Shown here piece by piece: positions 9,914 to 21,203 of a DNA stretch of 64,000 nt (positions are counted from its first letter, which is position 1; the number at the start of each line of letters is the position of its first letter). Source of the DNA: Dendrolimus kikuchii (taxonomy: Eukaryota > Arthropoda > Insecta > Lepidoptera > Lasiocampidae); contig CM034412.1 of assembly GCA_019925095.2 (NCBI GenBank), forward strand, positions 2,108,001 to 2,172,000, given 5' to 3'. The notes under the pieces are model-generated. The model ran no database searches, was not told the DNA's origin, and was given only the letters and a program-made list of their open reading frames with translations. The position numbers were made by a program, and so were the translations under genes.

Positions 9914-12900
9914 ATGACTTCAAGAAAGCGTGCAATGAACCTCATTGACAAAGCGCTACACAGTTCCAACATACAATTTCCGCCGCCACCAAGAGTAATA
10001 AATTTTAACATGCTAGAACTGGCTCAGGTAAGAATTAACCAATAGTCCAATGGTTTCAGTAGTGTCTCAGTAGTGGGACTGCTGAACACGAGGTTGTGGA
10101 TTCGATTCCCACATAGGACAAAACTTTGTGTGACCCACAAAGGGTTGTTCTAGACCGAAATTCCTATGTATTATCAGTATGCATTTACAAAAAAGAAGTA
10201 CATAATTAAGTATGTTTACCCGTTGTCTAGTACCTACTAAAGTACCTAGACTGCCTGGGTAGTGCAATGGTCTTAGTACAGGACTGTTGAACACGAGGTC
10301 GTGGGTTCGATTCCCACATAAGACAACTATCTGTGGGATCAATTACTTGTTCTAAGTCTGGCTGTCATTTGTGGCCGTTAATTCTTAAAAAAATAAAAAA
10401 AATAAGCTTCGATTACCTTGAGACTAGTGTGGGCGATGTGTGTGAATGTGTGTGCATTATTATTGGTTATTATTATTATACTGTACGAATGACAAAGTAG
10501 TAGGTACCTTATCAAGTATTTATAAAACTTTCGTGTTGCGTATTTTATAGTTAATTTTGACGGGGTTTATTTATTCGTGCAATAAGTATGAGAGCGTGTG
10601 TATCATGGGTGCCCGTATGGTCGAGCTTGCAATTTCTAGTGTATGTTATGTATGTATGTTCATAGAAAAGTTTAATAATTACGTTATTTTATTTATAGGT
10701 CAACGTAGGATCATTGGATCATGATAAAATTGAAAATGATGAGCCTGCATATCAATTATTTATAGACAGCCAAATCGTAGCTCCATCATTGCCGGAACTG
10801 AGTACTACTGAAATTGAAATGTCATTATCTACAATCTCAACATCTGCGACTGCAGTTAACTTACCATCGACCAGTTTTGCGCCGGAACCTAAAGTAAATA
10901 ACAACGATACATCGAATCTTAAAAAAAAACGAAAAGCGAAACTAAATAAGCAATACTTTGATTACTATTTATCAGATGAAGAAGATTTTACTACTATTTT
11001 TGGAGATGACATTGATTCGGATACGTATTGTGGGGACACTGCCTACTCAGCGAATTGCATCGAATGTCATGCGACGCGCACAGAGTGGCAGTTGTCTTCC
11101 ATCATTCACACCCGCGACGCGTTACTCATTGTAATAATATAATGCACATGTATGAGTGTATGAATAGTCTTGGTTTACTAGAACACGCATTCATTTATAA
11201 CATTCGCTATACCACCGGCACATCTAAATAGTTGCATAGTAAGTCATCGTGTTTGGCCTTAGATACAGGTCTTAAAGATTTATAACATGCTGATGGACTT
11301 ATTCTGGTTTTTGGATTCACTTCGATAGTATAAGATTCAGCATCGTCATTCATCGAGTTTTTTACAAATATTAAATTATCCTTCTTCTTTCGAAATGTGA
11401 CAATACGCATCTTACTTATTTTTCCTGTTAGATTTCCTTTGAAGTATTTATCGCTGATTGAATCCCATTTATTAAAGTCTTTAAACTGCAAAAGCTCGAC
11501 ATTGTACGGTTCTGGATCTTGTCTTGGCGTTGTAAATATTGTATACCATTGTGAAGGTGCATAAATAATGGTATTTTTTAAGTTTTTTTTCTATGACAGC
11601 ATGAACAGAATCAACAGGCATGTACGTATGGCCGGTTAACAAAAAATTTAGCTGTATAGTTTGAATATTAATGCACGTTTGTAATGTTGTATGTAACATT
11701 GCCATGATTATTTTATTTCTATTCTGTCCCGGGCAGCAATCGGCATACAGCAACAAATTTTTTATTGTTCCACGTTCATCGACAGTGTGAATATATTTAT
11801 TGAGTATTGTTGAGATTTCGTTGGCTCCTCTTTTTCCATTACATTCATCCCAATAGTAACAGTATACGTTGCGGGTACCATTCTCATACACACAAAAATT
11901 GTATACAGTTAATTTACGGGAATAAAATAACAACATACTATCTCCGTATGGGGTATTTAATACCTTTTGGAGATCGAAACTAGCACATAAAGTACTAGGA
12001 TCACTTTTATGTATATTTTGATGAGCTTTAAATCTATTGTAATTTTCTGTTTTTTCTAATTCATGCTGTTTCTTTTCTTCTTCTATTTCAGGGTTATCTA
12101 TGTTTCTTTCAAATTTCAGGCATTTCAAACACTTATCTTTTTTGGGGACATGGAAACCTATATTGAATTTGTCGTTGAATATAGACCAAAACACTCTTTC
12201 GCTTACAATGTCAATGTCCTTTCTCTGTATAAGTCTTTTTGTAAATTTTGTATAGATTAGCTAAGTTTTTCATTTTAGTTGGAAGGTAAATACGGCTAGT
12301 GTCCTTACGACAGTAATGAGAAGGCACAGTTGGTAAGCCTTTAATGAAGTTCAATACCGAAAGAATTGTTAAATCTTTAGTTTTGTTATGCGGTTTACAC
12401 CTACCACGGTTATTTTCTTTAGCTAGTTCAAGTGTAGATTGTTGTACGGTGTATTGAATAAATTTATGACCAACATCCAAAGTAGCTGCTAAAAATTTAA
12501 GACAAACTGGCCGCTGTCCTTCACCTTCAGTTATTGTGTATTTATAAGTAAAAGTTCGTTTATCAGTCTTGAGTTCTTTTCCGATTCACAGCTGTTTTCT
12601 GCGTCATAGATACAAGCCAATCTTTACGGCGTTGCACTGATAGATTCCAAAAAAATGTATATATACTATTTCGCTTCTCATCTGTTACAGAACCACAATC
12701 ATTACCACACGTTTTTCCTATGCATGGGTTTATTTTAACTTCTTTAGAAGCTATCTCAGTTCCATCGTGTTTCGTATATGCTTGTCCAGATTGTTTCAGT
12801 TTTTGTCTCTCTTTCTTATTATTCTTGCGTTGTTGCTTTGTTGCATTCTCTCCCACTACGTTAGGGCCTGACGGATCTATGGATGATATTATGTTCCCAG

Positions 12901-13180
12901 AATCTTTATCAGTCTTTTTCTTCTTTTTTTGTATAGAATTTTTGTACGAATTATTCAAATCTGATGAATCTGAAGTAGGTATATACGTATGCACTATTTA
13001 AATGTACCTGTATGTAATGATGCAATTCGCTGAGTAGGCAGTGTCCCCACACTTACTTAAACTGTGTCGAGATAGGTGATTCCCCATTTTTTTTACAGTG
13101 AATACAACAGCATCATTAGTTCCAATAATGTTCAGGATACACTACCTGATTCTCATATCGAAGATGTTGATGTGGAATAA
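9914..13180 (+). CDS. Spliced 173-residue acidic protein of the transposon (function unknown)
   Basis: Three exons join in frame: 9914-10027 (38 codons, donor CAG|GTAAGA), 10699-11024 (acceptor TTTATAG, donor AC|GTATTG) and 13099-13180 (acceptor TTTTTTACAG, stop TAA). The protein starts MTSRKRAMNLIDKALHSSNI, has a PPPP segment, a Ser/Thr-rich middle, a basic LKKKRKAKLNK stretch at about residue 110 and an acidic end (LSDEEDFTTIFGDDIDSD, then HIEDVDVE). No catalytic domain is visible. The start resembles N-termini of DUF7869-type transposases (from memory), so it may be the transposase N-terminus cut off by an inversion, or a separate accessory protein whose second intron contains the antisense transposase. 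The intact frame and phase-matched splicing are seen in the sequence; expression is unknown. Confidence 0.5.
10060..10150 (+). mobile_element. SINE-C fragment, tRNA-like head
   Basis: GAACACGAGGTTGTGGATTC then GATTCCCACATAGGAC resembles the B-box half of a tRNA-derived SINE. It matches the fuller copy at 10246-10404. It lies in the first coding intron of the transposon gene, so it arrived after the transposon or was carried by it. Confidence 0.6.
10246..10404 (+). mobile_element. SINE-C, tRNA-derived SINE
   Basis: tRNA-like head with TGGGTAGTGCAATGG (A-box region) and GGTTCGATTCC (B box), a short body (CTATCTGTGGGATCAATTAC) and an A-rich tail at 10385-10404. The lack of a fold-complete tRNA and the A tail make this a SINE, not a tRNA gene. 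Confidence 0.65.
11029..11061 (+). repeat. Left arm of the 33-bp internal inverted repeat
   Basis: TGTGGGGACACTGCCTACTC followed by AGCGAATTGCATC; its exact complement is at 13019-13051. The two arms bracket the antisense transposase. Confidence 0.95.
11210..13000 (-). pseudogene. DDE-type transposase (DUF7869/Sola-like), frameshifted
   Basis: Read on the minus strand, about 560 codons in four blocks. Block 1 (12994-12563) is a basic KKKKK stretch and a Cys cluster (INPCIGKTCGNDCGSVTDEK) before FFWNLSVQRRKDWL. Block 2 (about 12560-12225) has LPTVPSHYCRKDTSRIYLPT. Block 3 (about 12220-11575) has KCLKCLKF, CASFDLQKVLNTPYGDSMLL (first Asp), NVYCYYWDECNGKRGANEIS, LLLYADCCPGQNRNK (second Asp) and DSVHAVIEKK (Glu), a plausible DDE triad. 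Block 4 (to 11210) has WYTIFTTPRQDPEPYNVELL and FKDFNKWDSISDKYFKG and a stop. Frameshifts lie near 12570, 12222 and 11575 (the last in an A run), so it is inactive. Its N-terminus is missing here; the plus-strand exons may be that part. Confidence 0.8.
13019..13051 (-). repeat. Right arm of the 33-bp internal inverted repeat
   Basis: Exact reverse complement of 11029-11061. The sequence outside each arm differs, and no matching target duplication is seen. Confidence 0.95.
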
Positions 13181-13435
13181 GTGGCCTGTTTGTTCAAATC
13201 CAATATTTGATACTTTATGATATTATATTAAGTCATAGACTTGAGACAATTAGCGATATTAATAATGCATGTTGATTATATTAAGAAAAGTTATTTTATT
13301 GTTTATTATGCAAAGTCAAAGACATAGACAAGTAAATTGTGATATTAAAAGTCTATTATTCTTAAGAAAACTTGTTACTTTATTAACGTTATATTTTTAT
13401 ATTTTTGTTAACTTAGATTACGAACATTGATCTCG

Positions 13436-13486
13436 ATTACAACTCAAATAATACCTACATCAAGTAGGTATTATTTGAGTTGTAAT
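13436..13486. repeat. Perfect 23-bp hairpin inside the DNA transposon
   Basis: Two 23-nt arms (CAAATAATACCTAC core and its complement GTAGGTATTATTTG) around a 5-nt ATCAA loop. It lies 255 bp past the stop of the spliced frame, so it could form a stem in the 3' UTR or be a nested palindrome. Confidence 0.9.
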
Positions 13487-14153
13487 AGTTCTAAGTATAT
13501 TTTTTGATCTTGGTGAATCTTGTGATATGAGCTTTAATTAAAAAATTGTTATGTACGATTGTGCTTTATTTGATAAGCACCTACCATTTTTAGTCAATTA
13601 AAGACTGAGCTGATTAATTAAACTATATTGTTTTATTATTTAGACCCCTTGGGTGAACCTGAAATATTTTCTCCTTCGAATATAATTTTAAATAAATAGT
13701 ACATTGAAATATATAATACAGTCTAATAATCATAGTTAATATTTCTTTTGAAAAAATTACTTAATACAATTTTCCATTCAGTCAATTTTCATTAGATAGC
13801 TGGTTATACCATATTTCCACAATTTTTATTTCCTAAAAAAACACACTTATGCTATTTTTCTTCAATTTAAATGAAACATGAGGCGAAGTTACATCATTTT
13901 TTGCTGGAAGCTAATAATTTGTGTATTTCATTTACGACATTTTCGCTGGTTGTAGAATGAAGACCATTTGGGGTAACCGACAGTAACCACTATTTATAGC
14001 CTGAATTTCATAAAAATAACAACGTCAATCAATAGATAGTGCGCTAAATGCTACAAATATACATTTTTAGCCTTTCGGGAGCTATACTTAATTTTTTATG
14101 ATTTTTTTTCGTTTATTTTTAACTTTAAATCACTCTCCTGTAAAATTTGTAAA

Positions 14154-14617
<464 letters not shown>

Positions 14618-14757
14618 ATATCCGTGCAGGAATGGAGAAATAATATAGTTTTCTGCGGCCGAGCGGCCTGTCGTAAGAGGCGACAAAACAACCTACAGCC
14701 AGGTTGTAGGGTATTTTCCCGACTGGATGGCTACCACCCCTGGTTTAAGTACGTGAT
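14618..14757 (+). mobile_element. SINE-A, 5' half
   Basis: Starts CCGTGCAGGAATGGAG and follows SINE-A to CCTGGTTTAAGTACGTG, where it stops without the 3' half or tail. Confidence 0.8.
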
Positions 14758-14800
14758 TCTTCTCCGCAGGGTTGCTCCTAAACACAGAATTAACGACGCA

Positions 14801-14894
14801 TTCATCATCATCATCATCCGACTGTTAAATCCCGATTGCGTTCACTGCGACGCCCAGGGTCCGCTTTACTACTTTTTCTACTCCACTTCGCGCG
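14801..14894 (-). mobile_element. RTE-2 LINE tail, 94 bp
   Basis: Reads (CAT)n, then CCGACTGTTAAATCCCGATT to TCTACTCCACTTCGCGCG, the reversed end of the element also at 55272-55666. ATTAACGACGCA is duplicated at 14789-14800 and 14895-14906. Strongly 5'-truncated. Confidence 0.85.
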
Positions 14895-14906
14895 ATTAAC
14901 GACGCA

Positions 14907-15224
14907 CTCTCCCGACGACAAGATGCTACTGCAGTGCTCCCCTCCGAATTTACCGCGTGCAGCTCGCTTCTGGATCGCCTCTTAAACTACGCTACAATCC
15001 TTCTTCACTTAACTGCCCACTAAACTTTTCACTAAATTCACGACTACACTCTTTACTGACTTCTCTTGCAACTCTTTCGTATCGCACTTCTCGCTTCGCT
15101 GTCTAGAAATGAACTCCCTGGTAGGCCTTACGCTGCTTCAAAAAGAATCTTCTGGAACGCATAATTTCGATCTTCTTTTCGTTATTCCTTTATTTACTAG
15201 CTATTCCTTTCTAAACATCTATCC
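14907..15224. other. No recognisable feature
   Basis: CT-rich on the plus strand, without a convincing frame. It may belong to the same element as repeat Y. Confidence 0.35.
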
Positions 15225-15395
15225 ACCTCTGTCTTTTCCTTCTTGAACCTTCTATTCTAGAATTTTTGTTCATCATCTATCGCTTTCTAAAATGTAGCTG
15301 TCCTTGGATTTTTCTTCCAGAATCTTCTACATTTTTCTAAAACTTCTTAAACCAACTAGGTTGTTCCATCATCACTCGCCACAATAGCGCATAAG
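15225..15395 (+). repeat. Dispersed repeat Y, copy 1
   Basis: Pyrimidine-rich block sharing CTATCGCTTTCTAAAATGTA-like and TTCCATCATCACTCGCCACA-like stretches with 32105-32245. Possibly a non-coding end of a retroelement; not identified. Confidence 0.5.
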
Positions 15396-15534
15396 GTGAA
15401 ACTAACAAAGCAGCACTTTGAAGGAGTTTTAGGATATTTTAAGTGTTAACGATAGAATGCGTTGTTTGAACGGCCCGCTCGGTGTTACCCGTAGAATAAA
15501 ATACATAATTAAAATATTATATATATATATAAAT

Positions 15535-15648
15535 ATATAAATACATACATACATACATAACTTCACGCCAGTTCCCTTGCGGGGTAGGCACGAATAACAG
15601 AGTGCTATTTAGGCTTATTCTTACACACCTCACTTGCCTCTTTGACAT
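15535..15648 (-). mobile_element. RTE-1 LINE tail, reverse
   Basis: (CATA)n then ACTTCACGCCAGTTCCCTTG and the reversed last 35 codons of RTE-1. ATATATATAAAT flanks both ends (about 15523-15534 and 15649-15660); the exact edge is blurred by the TA-rich target. Confidence 0.8.
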
Positions 15649-15659
15649 ATATATATAAA

Positions 15660-16620
15660 TAATAATAAATATACTTGCGTATATATATTAAATTAACAAT
15701 GATATAATGTAAAATATTTCTGTATTTACCTGTCTATTTTTATATTAAATAATAGCCAATTGATTGCCTAGAGAGAGTAGAAATGCACGAACTTCACTCG
15801 GGAATGACCCGAGTCAGTTGCCCGCGACCACCGACCGTGCTATACGTGCTCTGCATTCGTTTCTTTCAAAGCAATCAACGGCTAACTTTTCAAACCCTTA
15901 AAACCTTGTTTCGATATTCTCTTTTGCACAATTGGACGTTATATCCGTTACATTAAGAGTTGCTTTTTTTGCTGGGCTAATTCTAATTTGTAACATTTTC
16001 TCTTATCGTAGTACAAAGTTTGTGACTTAGACCAAACATTCAGCGGAGCTTAGTTGAAAGAAGTTATTCGGCCGGAAACGTCCGGCAGTCGGGCAGATTA
16101 ATTTCTAGACATTTTAAAACGTGCCAGCTGTTGTAATATTAGGAAAATAGTAAATTTATCTCCATTCCTTTCAGAAAACAATATGCCCTTTATTTCCTTT
16201 CTTTAGATACTCGTTAAAGCTGTTATAAACTTGTTATTAAGTTCCACACTAAAATAGTGAATAAAAGCGCGCAGGTATTTGATGCGTGTATAATAATTTA
16301 TGACAAGCCAGCCTTCTGGGAACGTTCCCGGCAAGTGACAGTGGTTTGGGACCATTAACTTATTTTTAGGCGTATTTCCCTTTTTTATTTAGTTTTAGTT
16401 TTTATGTAGTTTGTTGTTTATTTTTAAGTTTATATTTATAAGTTAATTTATTTTTAGTATTTAATTATATGGTTTAAGTTAGTTTTAGTTTGATATTATT
16501 TGATTTGTTGTAATGTTATTAATTAATACTATATATAACTATTAAAATCAAAACCAGAAAAAAAATTATGACAAGAACTAAAAATAAAGTAAGTTATAAA
16601 TAGTACAAGCGAGTATAGAC
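15660..16620. other. No gene; repeat-like ends
   Basis: No convincing frame. CAGTGGTTTGGGACC at 16340 is repeated inverted at 17490 (GGTCCCAAACCACTG), and AATAGTGAATA-AGCGCGC-type sequence occurs near both, so 16250-17560 may be one inverted or nested element. Confidence 0.4.
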
Positions 16621-16750
16621 TGCGTAACAAATCGCTGCCAGATGGGAGCGTGCCCAGAAGGCTGGCTGCATGGCCGCGTTGTATGGCTGTATGCTTATTT
16701 GTTGGGCGAAGTATGAGCCAGCCTTCAAATCACGGGTGGCATCGAAGAGT
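16621..16750 (+). repeat. Dispersed repeat Z, copy 1
   Basis: Matches 18265-18365: CCCAGAAGGCTGGCTGCATG here, CCTAAAAGGCTGGTGGCATT there, followed by collinear CGTTG-TATG and CAGCCTTCAAAT-like blocks. Unidentified. Confidence 0.5.
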
Positions 16751-16832
16751 TTCTAGCAATTTTTTTTGAGGAAACTCTTTGCCGATGAACCCTAATGTTT
16801 CAACTGACTGACAAGAAAGATAGTAAGAATTG

Positions 16833-17147
16833 TTTTTTTTTATTGCAGAAGATCAGCAGACAGGCAGACGGCCCACTTGATAGAAAGCGGTTACCATCGC
16901 CTATGGACATTTGCAACACCAAAGATGCTACAAATGCGCTGCTGCTCTCTTAAGGGAGACAGGAACCTGGTCACTAATGCCGGAACACAACTCAAGGTTG
17001 TTATGGCGACATAGGTACTTTAGACCAAGGGTGGTAGCCATCCAGTCGGGCAAATGCCCTACCACCTGGCTGTGGGTTGTTTTGTCGCCTCTTACGACAG
17101 GCCACCCGGCCGCAGGAAATTATATTCTTTCTCCGTTCCTGCACGGA
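16833..17147 (-). mobile_element. SINE-A, full-length, reverse
   Basis: Poly-T, AGATCAGCAGACAGGCAGAC, through to TTCTTTCTCCGTTCCTGCAC. Complete at both ends. A 9-bp change near 17010 (ACATAGGTACTTTAGACC) distinguishes it. Confidence 0.9.
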
Positions 17148-17636
17148 TAAATATAATTAAAGTTGGACCTAATTAGATTATTTACTGGAATGAAACGTAA
17201 CAAGGTGGCAAAATAAGTTAAGTCTGCCGGCAAATTATATTACGCCCAGATCAGATGTACTAGACAAAAGCAGTTATACCTCATTACCCGGATATAGTGT
17301 TGCCAGTCCTAGAATCTCGATTATACATTTTTTTCTTGAGAATAATGGCGAATTTTTTTATTTACACAAAATTTATTACAATATCTTCTAAAATTATTTT
17401 AAAAATTAAACTACACTATGGAAAAGGAACCTAAAATTAAACACTAGAACTAAATAAAAAAAAGAGGTCATAGTTATAGATAAAATATTGGTCCCAAACC
17501 ACTGTCACTGATAAATAGTGAATAGAGCGCACCATTTCGTTATCTATGTAATTTTTATTTTTTTGTATTGTCTGTATCTGTCATTCGCTTCCTTAAATGT
17601 CATTCTTCTTATGTATGTTAATATACAAAGAGTAAA
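17148..17636. other. No gene
   Basis: AT-rich. It contains the inverted partner (17490-17506) of 16337-16352. Confidence 0.35.
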
Positions 17637-18174
17637 TCTATACTAATATTACAAAGAGGTAAAGTTTGTGAGTTTGTGACGTTGTAGGGGGTAATCTTTT
17701 ATCCGTGCAGGAACGGAGAAAGAATACAATTTCCTGCGGCTGGGCGGCCTGTCGTAAGAGGCGACTTAACAACCCACAGCCAGGTGGTAGGGTATTTGCT
17801 CGACTGGATGGCGACCACCCCTAGTCTAGAGTATGCCGCCATAAGAACCTTGTGTTGTGTTCCGGCATTAGTGACCAGGTTCCAGTCTCCTTTAAGAGAG
17901 CAGCAGCGCATTTGTAGCACCTTTGGTGTTGCAAATGTCCATAGGCGATGGTAACCGCTTTCCATCGAGTGGGCCGTCTGCCTGTCTGCTGAACTCCAGC
18001 AATAAACAAAATAAAAAAAAAATAAAAAAAATCTCTAGATCTACTGAACCGATTTAAACAATTATTTTACTGTTAGAAATCTACATTAACAGGGAGTGTC
18101 GAAAGCTATATAACATGACGCTATATACCACGGCAGCGGGACAGAGCGTGGGCGAAACCGCGCTGGGGCGCTAG
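17637..18174 (+). mobile_element. Helitron-like element H1, complete, split by SINE-A
   Basis: Starts TCTATACTAATATTACAAAG after an A and ends GGGGCGCTAG before a T, exactly as Helitrons insert. The body has GGTAAAGTTTGTGAGTTTGT, CTACTGAACCGATTT, ACAGGGAGTGTC and ACGCTATATACCACGG. Without the SINE-A insert the element is about 200 bp. It has no coding capacity. Confidence 0.8.
17699..18033 (+). mobile_element. SINE-A, full-length, inside H1
   Basis: TTATCCGTGCAGGAACGG to an A-rich tail interrupted by T (AATAAAAAAAAAATAAAAAA). AATCT occurs at both edges (17692-17697 and at the tail end) and may be the target duplication. It interrupts H1 after GGGGGTAATCT. Confidence 0.9.
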
Positions 18175-18974
18175 TTGTATATGTAAAGATTAATTAAAAC
18201 GTTTTCATTTTTTATATCTCCAAAAATCTAAGATAACCGAGGCAAATACATATCCACAGCCTTTCACTTACCGGGAACGTTCCTAAAAGGCTGGTGGCAT
18301 TACCACGTTGAATAGCAATGCTTAACATTTGAGCAAAATAGACGCCAGCGTTTGAAAAGTAATCCTAGTTATTATTTCAATACAGTTTACCACAACTACT
18401 TATTCCTCCTGATGGTACCGGTAAAGTAAATCAATTTTAGTAGCTCGTGTAAGCCGATCAGAGCTAAGAATGCATAGCAAGCAATACTCTGCCATTTCTG
18501 CTTGCGAATAAAGTTCAATATGGATTATTTACATGTCGGAAATCGGTCTGGACTTTTCTGCAAAAATAAAAACTGCCAATCTAAATTATAAGACTGAAAT
18601 GGCTATCGTCGTATTTAGTTTGAAACTATAATAATTATTTTAAGATAGCGAGATTTTGGGCACCAACTTCATCATTACAAATATTTAGGAATAATCGTTT
18701 TCTGTCGTCATTATAGCACTGGAGAGAGCGCCCCGTAAAGGGTGGAGGAGCGAGACGGAATGCTCCTCTGTCTCAAAGAAAGATCTTCCAGCGAGGCTAT
18801 CGTTGCTCCTAGTAGGACTAGGCCCGTCTGTTATTGTTGGACATTTATATATATTCTTTGTATGTGTTGGGACTTGTTTGCGACATCAATTAATGCACAG
18901 CGCCATCTAATGACTTGTGTGTTCCAGCACAGCACTATAAGTGCACTATAACGGTTATTTTTATAGACATAGTA
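18175..18974. other. No gene; contains repeat Z copy 2
   Basis: Repeat Z at about 18265-18365. The rest has only short frames without recognisable similarity. Confidence 0.4.
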
Positions 18975-19060
18975 CAACAGCAAGGCAGACGGCGCGCCTG
19001 ATGGAAAGTGGTTACCGTCGCCTATGGACGTCTGCAAAACCAGAGACGTCACAAACGCGC
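18975..19060 (-). mobile_element. SINE-A relic, 3' part, reverse
   Basis: ACAGCAAGGCAGACGGCGCG to CTATGGACGTCTGCAAAACC matches the reversed SINE-A 3' end with many substitutions. An old copy. Confidence 0.7.
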
Positions 19061-19156
19061 TGTCGAGTTCGAAGAAATTTTATGACACCCTTTTCAAAAG
19101 ACCCCATATTGTAGCAATGTGGGAAAATTACAGATGGGAGCTCATTTCAATCATCA

Positions 19157-19850
19157 TTCAACTCCCCACAGGACGCAAACGAAATGTTCTAGAGACCCAT
19201 TGTAAAGAAGAGTGAAGCGGCTCAAGGAAGTGGGGATGAACATCCAGCCAATGGCGAGCGATGCGGTGGTAGAAAGAAGACGAAGGCACAATCCTGAATA
19301 GTTCCGCGGAACACTCCCTGATAAGATATGAACGGTTATTTAGCCGGAGCAAACCCGGATTATCTGTCAGACCTGATGCCGCCACGGAAAATCCTGGTGA
19401 ACCAAGTAAAGAAAAAATGAACGCTTACCGTCACTGGAACCGTGACATTAATGATGCAGGATTTCGGCAGGATTCGGGAGTCCTGGTTTTGCACAAACGC
19501 TACACCAGATATCCGGGACACAGTGGTCACTTCAAGGAACGGTTTTAGGGCACAATACTTTTCCGACGTTTTTGGACTATTTATTAGTGAGCGTGGCGTC
19601 GCGCCGATACTTAGGCAGCCATTGAAGATCCGGCCCGGCCAATGAGACGCATGTGTGTGCGCAGCGCCCTCTGGTTGAAACCGGCCGAATGAAGATGAAA
19701 GAGGAAAGTTGCCGGGAAAGGGATGCTTTCTGGGAATTTGACGGGATGTCGTAATACTCTCCATTGTACAGTCGGTAGAATACGCAAAGAAGCGCATTCT
19801 CCACGAGAACGGTTTCGCAATTTTACTTTTGCGCTCCCGCCTTGCGCTAG
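19157..19850 (-). pseudogene. CR1/Jockey-type LINE C-terminus, split relic
   Basis: The minus strand encodes LLCVFYRLYNGEY (about 19800-19760) and, after a foreign segment, IRECSAELFRIVPSSSFYHR and IARHWLDVHPHFLEPLHSSL (19330-19190) then a stop. This is the end of a LINE polyprotein common in moths and butterflies (consensus form ASLCVFYR then ECSEELF). Frames are broken and about 430 bp of unrelated sequence sits between the halves. Confidence 0.7.
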
Positions 19851-20212
19851 CCAGTAGTTAGTTGTCCATTGCGATGATTAGACGTATGCAGCTCCCATAA
19901 ATTTAACTGCGCTAACAATTAAGTTCGGAGTACTTAAAATAGATTTATTTCTTTTAAGTTAAAATTTTCTACTGTGTTATTACAGTCATTATAAAGTTTA
20001 ACAATACAAAGAACATGGCAACACTGGCCAGATAATTATACAATTCTCTAACCCCTTTGTGAGAATAACTCGTTAGCAACTATTCCTTGTGTACTTTGTG
20101 CACTATACCTAATGTATTAACCGCATCTCGTGGCACGCGTACCTAAAACCCGTTCAAGGTACGCTATGTGTGGTCCAAGTTAAACGAGGTTGTCTGCGAA
20201 ACTTTATAGAAC
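19851..20212. other. No recognisable feature
   Basis: No gene or repeat identified. Confidence 0.35.
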
Positions 20213-20570
20213 GTGTCTTCGATTTTCGACACCCTTATATTACAAGAATGCGATGGAATACCTACCAATACACGCACAGCCACCAGACCAGCAACTTGCC
20301 TGATTGCCAACTGCTCGAGATCTTGTACGTTCAGTGAACCAAGGAGATGTCGTGAGGTCGCGAAACCCATAAAGCCGCTAACAGGCAACCAGAAGCCACA
20401 GATGGCCACCGAACACCAAGCCGCAGAAGTAACCAACACAAGGCTCACGAAGACCATCGGATTATGCAAATTGGCCAGCAAGAGCTGTTGAGAAGCCATC
20501 GCCATACGAGTCTGACTGTCCACTGAGTTGCAGCCGGGGTGAAGAGGTAAAACCTCAAGACCCCATTTTC
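20213..20570 (+). repeat. Dispersed repeat W, copy 2
   Basis: Longer copy of 7180-7440: CACAGATGGCCACCGAACAC, GAAGCCATCGCCAT and CCACTGAGTTGCAGCCGGGG. A 119-residue hydrophobic minus-strand frame (20164-20523) is not shared with copy 1. Confidence 0.6.
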
Positions 20571-21203
20571 CTCAATGCCGCAAATGGATATAAAAGTAGA
20601 AAACCCCAGAGTCATGTAACACTGGGGTAGTTTAGGTGATAGTTTAGTTTACTGCAATTTCCGGATAGTACGGTGTCCGTGACGGATTACACCGCGCAAA
20701 AAAGATTGTATGTGAAACTTATACGATGTGGCTTGTAATTGAGTAGCTGATATATTATATCAGTTACTCAGCTGATCATATATATCACAGTAAATTCTAA
20801 GAGATGAACACTCTCTTATCTCTTATAAAAAAGCAGGCATAAAAGTCTTACTTTTAAATATAATAATAAAAATAATTTTAATTACTGGTTAAATATAAAT
20901 TAAAACTGCATTTGACTAGTTAAAGTTATAACTTCATAACTTGGCACGCTCATACAAAATATAGAAGATTGCAAGATTTTTTGAGATGACAGAAATCGTT
21001 CTAGTTGATTTACTGTCAAGTATGCTAGTACTGCGACACTCATGGCCTGTATCTGTCTTCTTCGATACCACAACCTGGGTGTCTTCATGTCCCATTTGAG
21101 TAGATATCTTCTATGTAAACATGGTCTCTATTGTCTATCTTCGCTCTAGATCGACCGAGATGCTGGTCAAGCGGGAACTTATACTATTATAAAAAATAAA
21201 TGA
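20571..21203. other. No gene
   Basis: Contains a short palindromic stretch around 20745-20775 (TGAGTAGCTGATATA against TATATCAGTTACTCA). Nothing else recognised. Confidence 0.4.

Noticed and set aside
10246..10325. Possible tRNA gene in the transposon intron
   Set aside because: An A-tailed SINE-C; a second partial copy lies 190 bp upstream.
11029..13051. The 33-bp inverted repeats as terminal repeats of a second transposon nested in the first
   Set aside because: No flanking target duplication, and the enclosed transposase lacks its N-terminus; an inversion or antisense-intron arrangement fits better, though this is not excluded.
20164..20523. 119-codon hydrophobic minus-strand frame resembling membrane segments
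   Set aside because: It lies in repeat W, and the frame is not kept in the other copy.
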